NCBI GenBank assembly: GCA_020002185.1 | Contig: CM034536.1 | Coordinates: 7,322,917-7,386,916 of the forward strand | Direction of reading: 5' to 3' | DNA: 64,000 nucleotides | DNA from: Paraescarpia echinospica | Lineage: Eukaryota; Annelida; Polychaeta; Sabellida; Siboglinidae | In this document: positions 13,101 through 21,248 of the stretch, piece by piece | Layout: every line of letters starts with the position of its first letter | Position numbering within the stretch: position 1 is the stretch's first letter | The notes under the pieces: generated by a model | Told to the model about the DNA's origin: nothing | Seen by the model: only the letters and a program-made list of their open reading frames with translations | Databases searched by the model: none | Translations under genes and position numbers: made by a program

Positions 13101-16100
13101 GTTGCATCTATTTAAACTAGATTCGCAGGGGGGACTCACAGAAAAGCCTGAAAATGGAGACATAGATAAAGACAGCACAAATAAATCAGCAAATAACAGT
13201 CTGGAAAACTCTTCTGAAGCTGGATATAAATGTGTTTGTTTAAATGCAAGGAGTATAGTAAACAAAAGAAATGAACTAAACATTATGGTAGAAGATATTG
13301 ACCCTCATATAATAGGTATAACCGAATCCTGGGCCACCACCGATATATCAGATGCCGAATTGGGACTGACAGGATATGTAATGTTTAGAAAAGATAGAAT
13401 AGGAAGAAAGGGAGGTGGAGTTATTTTATATATTAAAGAATCTATCCAGGCTTATGAAATAAAATTAGAAAGAGAAGCAGATTGCAAAGAAGCTGTTTGG
13501 TGTAACATAGTTACAGGAAACTCAACGTTAACAGTTGGGTTAGTTTATCGAAGTCCAAACATAAGCATAGAAGAGAATGAAAAAATACAAAACGCTATAA
13601 GGGAAGTAAGCAAACGGGACTGTATTATTATGGGGGATTTTAACCATGGGCATATACAATGGAAATCTCTACAGAGTATGGGGAGTGAGGACCACAAGTT
13701 TTTAGTTTTAGTTCAAGATACTTTCCTTTCTCAACATGTGCTAGAACCAACCAGGGGTGAGAATGTGTTAGACATAGTTTTGTCCTCACAGAATGAATTA
13801 GTTGACAATGTCAAGATATGTGAGCCACTGGGGAGTAGCGATCACAACCAGATACATTTTACCATCAAAGTAAAATCAGAAAGGAATAGTAAAAAGCAGT
13901 ATAGGAGAAATTTCCACAAAGGAAGGTATAAGGGCATGAGGAAATATTTAGCAAAGATAGACTGGAATAACACACTGAAAAATAAGACAGCAACAGAATG
14001 CTGGAATATATTAAAGAGGGAAATTAAGTGCATAGTCGATAAATGTGTACCCTTCAAAAAACAAGGGAAACAGTCCAAAAAGAAACACTTATCTAAAGAA
14101 GCCATTAGAAAAATTAAGTATAAATAAATGATGTGGAAGTCATATAGATGTACTAGAAATGATGAAGACTACAACAGTTATAAAGAAGCACTTAACCAAG
14201 CTACAGCTGAAATTAGAAATTCAAAGAGAAGCTATGAACAACAATTAGCTAGTAATATAAAACATGACAGCAAGAGTTTTTATGCGTATGTTCGAAGCAA
14301 ACAGAAAGTTCAAGATAAGGTCGGTCCTCTAGAAGATAGTGCTGGAAATATAATATCAGAGGGATTCTTAATGGCAGAAGAACTGAATGAGTACTTTAGT
14401 GTTTACCAGAGAAGATATTAGTTCACTGCCAGTACCAGAGGCTAAGTTCAAGGGGGCAGATTCATCCTATTTAGGACAATTAATTGTAACTCCGGAAATG
14501 GTAGCTAAGAAAATAAGGGCTATGAAGGATAATAAATCACCTGGAGTGGATGGGATTCTGCCCAAACTACTATTGGAAATTGTAGAACAAATTAGCATAC
14601 CGCTTGCAACAGTTTTCAATTTGTCATTAGAAGAGGGAGTGGTTCCTTTAGAATGGAAAGAGGCAAACATTATACCGTTATTTAAAAAAGGTTCGAGAAA
14701 CAAGTGAGAGAACTATAGACCAGTGAGTTTAACATCAGTGATTTGCAAATTATTAGAAAGACTAATTAAAGATCACATGGTGGATTTTCTTGTTAAACAA
14801 AACTTGATAAACCCAACTCAACATGGTTTTTTTAAAGCAAGGTCATACTTAACAAATATGTTATGTTTTTTGGAAGACATCACTAAGTGGGTAGATGAGG
14901 GATCACCAGTAGATATCGTCTACTTAGATTTTCAAAAAGCTTTCGACAAAGTACCACATCAAAGATTACTGCTGAAGCTAAAGGCCCATGGCATAGGAAA
15001 TGGTATAATAAACTGGATAGAACAATGGCTGATTGACAGAAGACAACGTGTACCGGTAGTAGTTGATGGGGAGGCTTCAAACTGGAAATCGGTATTGAGT
15101 GGGGTACCACAGGGATCAGTATTAGGACCTATATTATTCTTAATATATATCAACGATTTGGATGATGAAATAACAAGCAAGGTGTTGAAATTTGCGAATG
15201 ATACAAAAGTGTTTAGAAGGATTAAAAGTGATGGAGATAGGCTGCATTTACAAGATGATCTTGACAGGTTGATCAAATGGTCTGAAAAGTGGCAAATGGT
15301 GTTCAATTTTTGGAAATGTAAATGCCTCCACACAGGACATGGGAACGGAGAGGTAGAATATACAATGGGGGGTACTGTACTAAGTACTACTGTAAAAGAA
15401 AAGGACTTAGGGTTAACCATTAGTGCTGATATGAAGGTTTCAAAGCAGTGCGGAATTGCAGCTTCAAAGGGAAATCAAATCCTTGGTTTAATTAGGCGAA
15501 ACATAACGTATAAGGAAAAAGAGCTAATAATACCGCTGTACAAAACAATAGTTAGGCCTCATTGAGAATATTGTATTCAAGCATGGAGGCCATATCGCAG
15601 GAAGGACATAGATATGCTAGAAAAAGTGTAGAGGAGAGCAACTAAAATGATACCAAAACTTAGGGATCTTAGTTACGAAATACGCCTAAAAAAATGTGGT
15701 TTAACAACACTAGAGACCAGGAGATTGAGAGGAGATCAGATAGAAGTGTTTAAAATATTGAATGGTTATGAAAATATTGATAGAAATATTTTTTTTTCAG
15801 TTAAGAAAGATAGAAGGACTAGAGGACATGAAGTTACATTAGCAAAGGAGCAGAGTAGATTAGATATAAGAAAGTTTTCATTTTCACAAAGGACTGTAAA
15901 TGACTGGAACAGATTATCTGCTGATTCTGTGGGTGCTAGTAGCGTGAATATGTTTAAAAATAAAATCGACACGTACCTCAGACGGGCGGGATACACATAG
16001 ATAAAAGGGTCGGACTCTCGATAAGCCAAAGGGCTTCCTTGTCCACCTGCCACCTAGAGTTAATTCTCTGGGTGGCAATCTTGTTAAATCTTGTTAAATG

Positions 16101-19100
16101 TACTTTGGGAAACCATCTTCTGCATCTGTGTGTCTATGTAGCGCCATCTGGTGGATGGGCTTGTATGCTAGTATATGTAATGTTGGAAATACATATCTAT
16201 CATAATCACACGTGTGTTGATAGGAGGTATTGCTATGTGGCAAGCCATAGAAGGGGTCATCTCCACATTGGTGCACTTGTGCCAGAGGAACTCTCCTAAG
16301 ATGGAAGAGGCAGACAGCGAGGTATATTTATGCCCTACTCACTAGGTGGCAGCACCTCTCAGTCAGAATATTGTTTCCTAGATGAAACAGTATTATTACA
16401 TAATTATAAGTCTATAAATATAAGGTTTATTGCTATATGAGCTGTTTTATAAGATTTTGAGCAATGTGATTTGTTTATTCAGCTGACTTTCAATTTCCTA
16501 GCAAGATATGACACTAAAGGTATCAACATCGGCTGTGGAGTTATGTGAAATGCCTGTTACTGCTACCTTAGTTGTGATAACGAAACAAACTTTTGTTAAG
16601 TTGGCACTACCTTTCAGGCTCTCTGGTTTCCACTACTGGATACAGTGTTAGCGTCACAAAGGAACGTAGATCAAAGTCACGCAGAAGGTTTGTGAAACAA
16701 TACTTTTTGTTAAACATCTGACTAATCTGTCTGCTTGTCAGCTTTGGTCTAATTGTTGTTTCAGACATGTTTTTATTAATAATAACAGATAGTTGAAATA
16801 GCACACTGATGGTCAGAAAAGTGTCATTAATATATATTTTATCAATGGCATGTGGCATGATAGTTTGGATGTAGCTTTCCACCTTTGAACCAAATAAAAG
16901 CAAAATTAAAACGTAGTTTGTACTTGTTGCCTTATCTCCGTTTGTTGTGCACTTTGTAATGTGTGTGTGCATGTGTGTGCGCGTTTGCGTGTGTGTGCAC
17001 ACGTGCAGTTTGTCCTAAATAAGTGCCAGTTGTTTTCAGCATTCAAGACACTAACCACACAAGTGTTGAATGGCATGATGGGATATGTTGCACTGCCAGC
17101 TGTACTTCAGAGGATCATGCAAGTAAGGCCACTGTCTGTCTGTTTGTGTGATCAGTTGCAATGTCATGACAGTTATGTCACTGATAGTTTGGCATTAAAG
17201 GCATAGTACTGACAAATTATGTCAGTGTGTATATGTAAGCCACAAGACAATGTAAAAACACAGAATTGATCTATGTCTGTGGACGTTAACCACAAATCAA
17301 TGAAATACTTGTTGATATGCTAACATTTGACTCAAAGGTGTGATTATATAAAAATTAGTTCTGAGTGATAGAATAAATATGTGCCCGATTATCAAATAGC
17401 CAAACACTGTTTGAAAAAAATGCCATTGTTCAAAACTGCTACAACATGTTTGAAAATGTCAAAATCTTACAGGTAGACACCACACGTTAAATGCATAAAC
17501 ATCGCATGATTAGTTTTCCAGTGGAGATCATTACAAATAGGTACAAATATTTTTATTCAGTTAATGATATTAAATATGTTGTACGTTTACGTTAACTGTC
17601 ACTGAGTGACACTAGCACTCTACCTAACAACAGCACTTTTTCCAGAAAAAGATTGCTCACAAACCAGTTATATAATCGATCATTGATCAGTTTGGCCAAA
17701 GCAATGATCGATTATGAAAATCAAACTAATTTCCAGCCTTATTGTTGATACACCTTCTATCAGTGGTTGTATATTTACTGTTTCGGCCCAGGATCCCGGC
17801 TACTGCAGTGGCAGATTTGGGGAAGTTCGGGAGTTGGTGCTGGGAATGTTTGATACATACAACTATGAAAAGGTGAGATTCCATGTAACACTTGCCTACA
17901 CTTGCCTACACTTGCCTACACTTGCCTACACTTGCCTACACTTGCCTAAACGCAAGTGTCTTTGTTTGTACCAATGTTTCTTCAAGGAACTAAAAACAAG
18001 GCACCAGCTAAACTCAATGTGCCATGTGTACACAAAGTATAGCATTGCATGTAACATTTGGCAACATGACAAAACTACAGAAAAAGGCACTGATAGTTTA
18101 AATCATTGCGATTTCCGTGGAAAGTTGATAATTAATGAGCTAGGTGATCACATGGTATTGTGACATCAGAGGTGCAAATGTCACGCAACATGCCAGTTGT
18201 TTCAATACATTCACAACATGTTTACAACAATAGATGTTGAGTCGAAGCGAGTGTCAGAATGAGTTATTATGCAGTATTCTGATGTAACAGGCCCTACACA
18301 CACTAGTCATAATAGAGGAACAATAGTTAATTTTATGGTTCCATTCAAATCCAACTTTGTTGTAAAAATGAACCGAGAGAACCGCCAATCAACCTAACAA
18401 TGTCAACAAGACAAGCCGACCATACAATCCTTTGCCGCTTCAGCTAATTTTTAGAATAATGGTTTCGATTATGACCCAGGGGAACAAATCTACATCATTA
18501 AACATACACACACATGAAAATATTGTGTCCAGCTGCAGAAAATACCATTATATAATATCAGAAAACTGTATGAAGGAAAAGCTGTACAATTTAGCATACC
18601 TGGTAACTCTGAGTCCGGGTTATTCTTTTTCCATCAGTTCCTGTGGCCGAGTGGTTAAGTGGGTTGGCTCAGCGTACATCTGGTTTTACTACCGACATGG
18701 GTTCAAGCTTAACACCAAACTTTTTAAAAAGTGTATTTTATTTATTTTTTCGCAAAGGATTAATCTTCAAATTAATCGGTGCAATAAACTTACATCACCA
18801 ATGAAAAATAGCGTCAAAAAAAGAATTGTACCAATTGGTAATGTGTGTTTATTGCACTGATTAAAATTGAAGATTAATCCTTTGACTATATACTATACAT
18901 TCCTTTATCATAATTATATATGTGAAGACAAACTGTGGTTTGTTTGGATAAATGAAACTAAAAAACTTACAAGATCAGCAGAAATTGTACATTCCCAGTA
19001 ATATATTATTTTCATTTTTGTCGCGAATAAATAATTACTACAAAATATTTGATATATTTAATTAGAAACAGTGTAAAAATGGCTTGGTTTACATTACTTT

Positions 19101-21203
19101 GCAAAAAGATAATAAAATTACACTTTCTAAAAAGCTTGATGTTAGGCTTGAATCCATGTTGGTAATAAAACCAGATGTGCTTTGAGCCAACGCACTTAAC
19201 CACTCGGCCACAAGACTTACTTACTTCCATCTTTTGTTGACCAGCTGTAGGTCGTGGTCTTTGTAGAGGGCCTTTCTGGTACCTGAGGTAATTGAATAAT
19301 AAACCACTCTCCTCCACAAGATTACACTGTGCGAACAAGTCTTAAAATATACAAATACCCTAATGCTGACAATTGATGCACTTGGCTTGTTGTTCCATAG
19401 AATTATTCTCTATTATCATATACTAGCTTACACCCGTAATAATAACATTGTATTTATTAAGTGCTAAATCCCGCTCAGCGGATCGATGTGCTGTACAATA
19501 AAGCAAATGTGTATTTATTAAAATGTCTAATAAAAAGATGTCTTTAAAGACTTCCTAAACATGTTTAGTGTTCTTGATACAAGAATGTCCACCGGCAGTT
19601 CGTTCCACAGTCCACCTACATCATAGTCGTAATCAAATAAATAATAATAGATGTTTTACATAACATTACTGCTAGCATCGGTAGCTCTACGACTATGTCT
19701 CGTTGACCTGTGACAGACCCTACTCCACACCTGTTGCAACCTGCTCAACCATGACGTCCACAAACAAATCGTCAGTCTCACCCAGACGGCTCGACATGCC
19801 ATCGTACCGCGACGCGACACCTGTCAACTGTGTCGCAAGTCACTGCATGTCAGTCACACTGACAACGTCATCTGCTTCAGGTGAGGTCTCTGTCTCGGTG
19901 CACATGAAAACACCTACCTCACAGTTGTATACAGCAGTGATGTGACTAGGTTAGAAGGTCATACCCATGGTAAACGGTTAATCTTGTGAATCCTGATGGG
20001 GTAGTTTTGTGGGAAGTTCCATGGAAAATTGAATCCCTTAAATTGAATACTTTTACAATTAGTTTATATTACAAAAATTAAAATATGATTATAAAAATCA
20101 TATTTGCACATAAAAAGAAAGACATTTCTGTGGGAAGGTAGACTCCTACTAAGACCAAAACTGGTTGCTACCATAGGAGCCAACTAAATAACAATTTGCA
20201 AATCTTCATGCTGTATATATTCCTACATTTATTAACAAAATTAATAATACAGTGGACCTTCACTTTATAGCCACCTCACAATTAAGGTCACCCTAGGACA
20301 GTACCAATTATTTCACCTCACAGTTAAGGCCACCCTAGGACAGTCCCAATTATTTCACCTCACAAATAAGGTCACCCTATAACCATCCCAATTATTTCAC
20401 CTCACAATTAAGGTCACCCTATGACAGTCCCAATTATTTCACCTCACAATTAAGGTCACCCTAGGACAGTACCAATTATTTCACCTCACAATTAAGGCCA
20501 CCCTAGGACAGTCCCAGTTATTTCACCTCACAAATAAGGTCACCCTATGACCGTCCCAATTATTTCACCTCGCAATTAAGGACACCCTATGACAGTCCCC
20601 ATTATTTCCCTATACTGTAAAGTACAGGAAATTAGTCCTGCTAATAAGGTCACCTTGCTATTCAGGTCACTTTTTCCCAATCCAAGGGTGACCCTAATAG
20701 AAATGATCCACCCACACTCACTTTAACCTCAGCGAGGTTTAACTGTATTATTATTGTTTTTAATCAAATGTAGGAATATATACATATCAAGTTATGTGAT
20801 GTGTTACTATACAGGTGTGGTCATGCGTACCACGAGGTGTGCCTCCAGTCCCCGGGTTGCTGTGAGAGAGTGGACGGAGAGCAGCAGTGGACGTGTTACA
20901 AGTGCAGCAGTCAGGGCCGGGCCTCATCATCAGCCACGCAGAGGGTCCATCGCTCCATCTCCTCCTCCTCCCAGCCTCTCTCTCCGCCCGCCGTCTCTTG
21001 CGTCAATGTTGCAGATGTCAGTGGCTCCGTCTTATCTCTTTCAAGTACTTTGTGTTATGTAACTAACTATAATCAAGCTACCATGTGTGAGTGTGTTTGA
21101 GTGTGTGTGTGTGTGTGTGTGAGTGTGTGTGTATGTGTTTGTGCGTGTGTGTGTGTGTATGTGTGTGTGTTTGTGCGTGTGTGTATGTGAGTGTGTGTGT
21201 GTA

Positions 21204-21248
<45 letters not shown>

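Larger units (their letters stand above)
11981..16099 (+). mobile_element. CR1-like LINE, copy B (longest copy, both ORFs broken)
   Basis: It holds ORF1 (zinc-finger-like start, charged linker, SGNH esterase), the ORF1/ORF2 overlap, ORF2, the 3' UTR hairpin (16048-16077) and two terminal repeats. The 5' end is not defined; a 5' UTR may reach back to about 11700. It lies between VPS8 exons at 11592 and 16224, in sense orientation. Confidence 0.88.
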
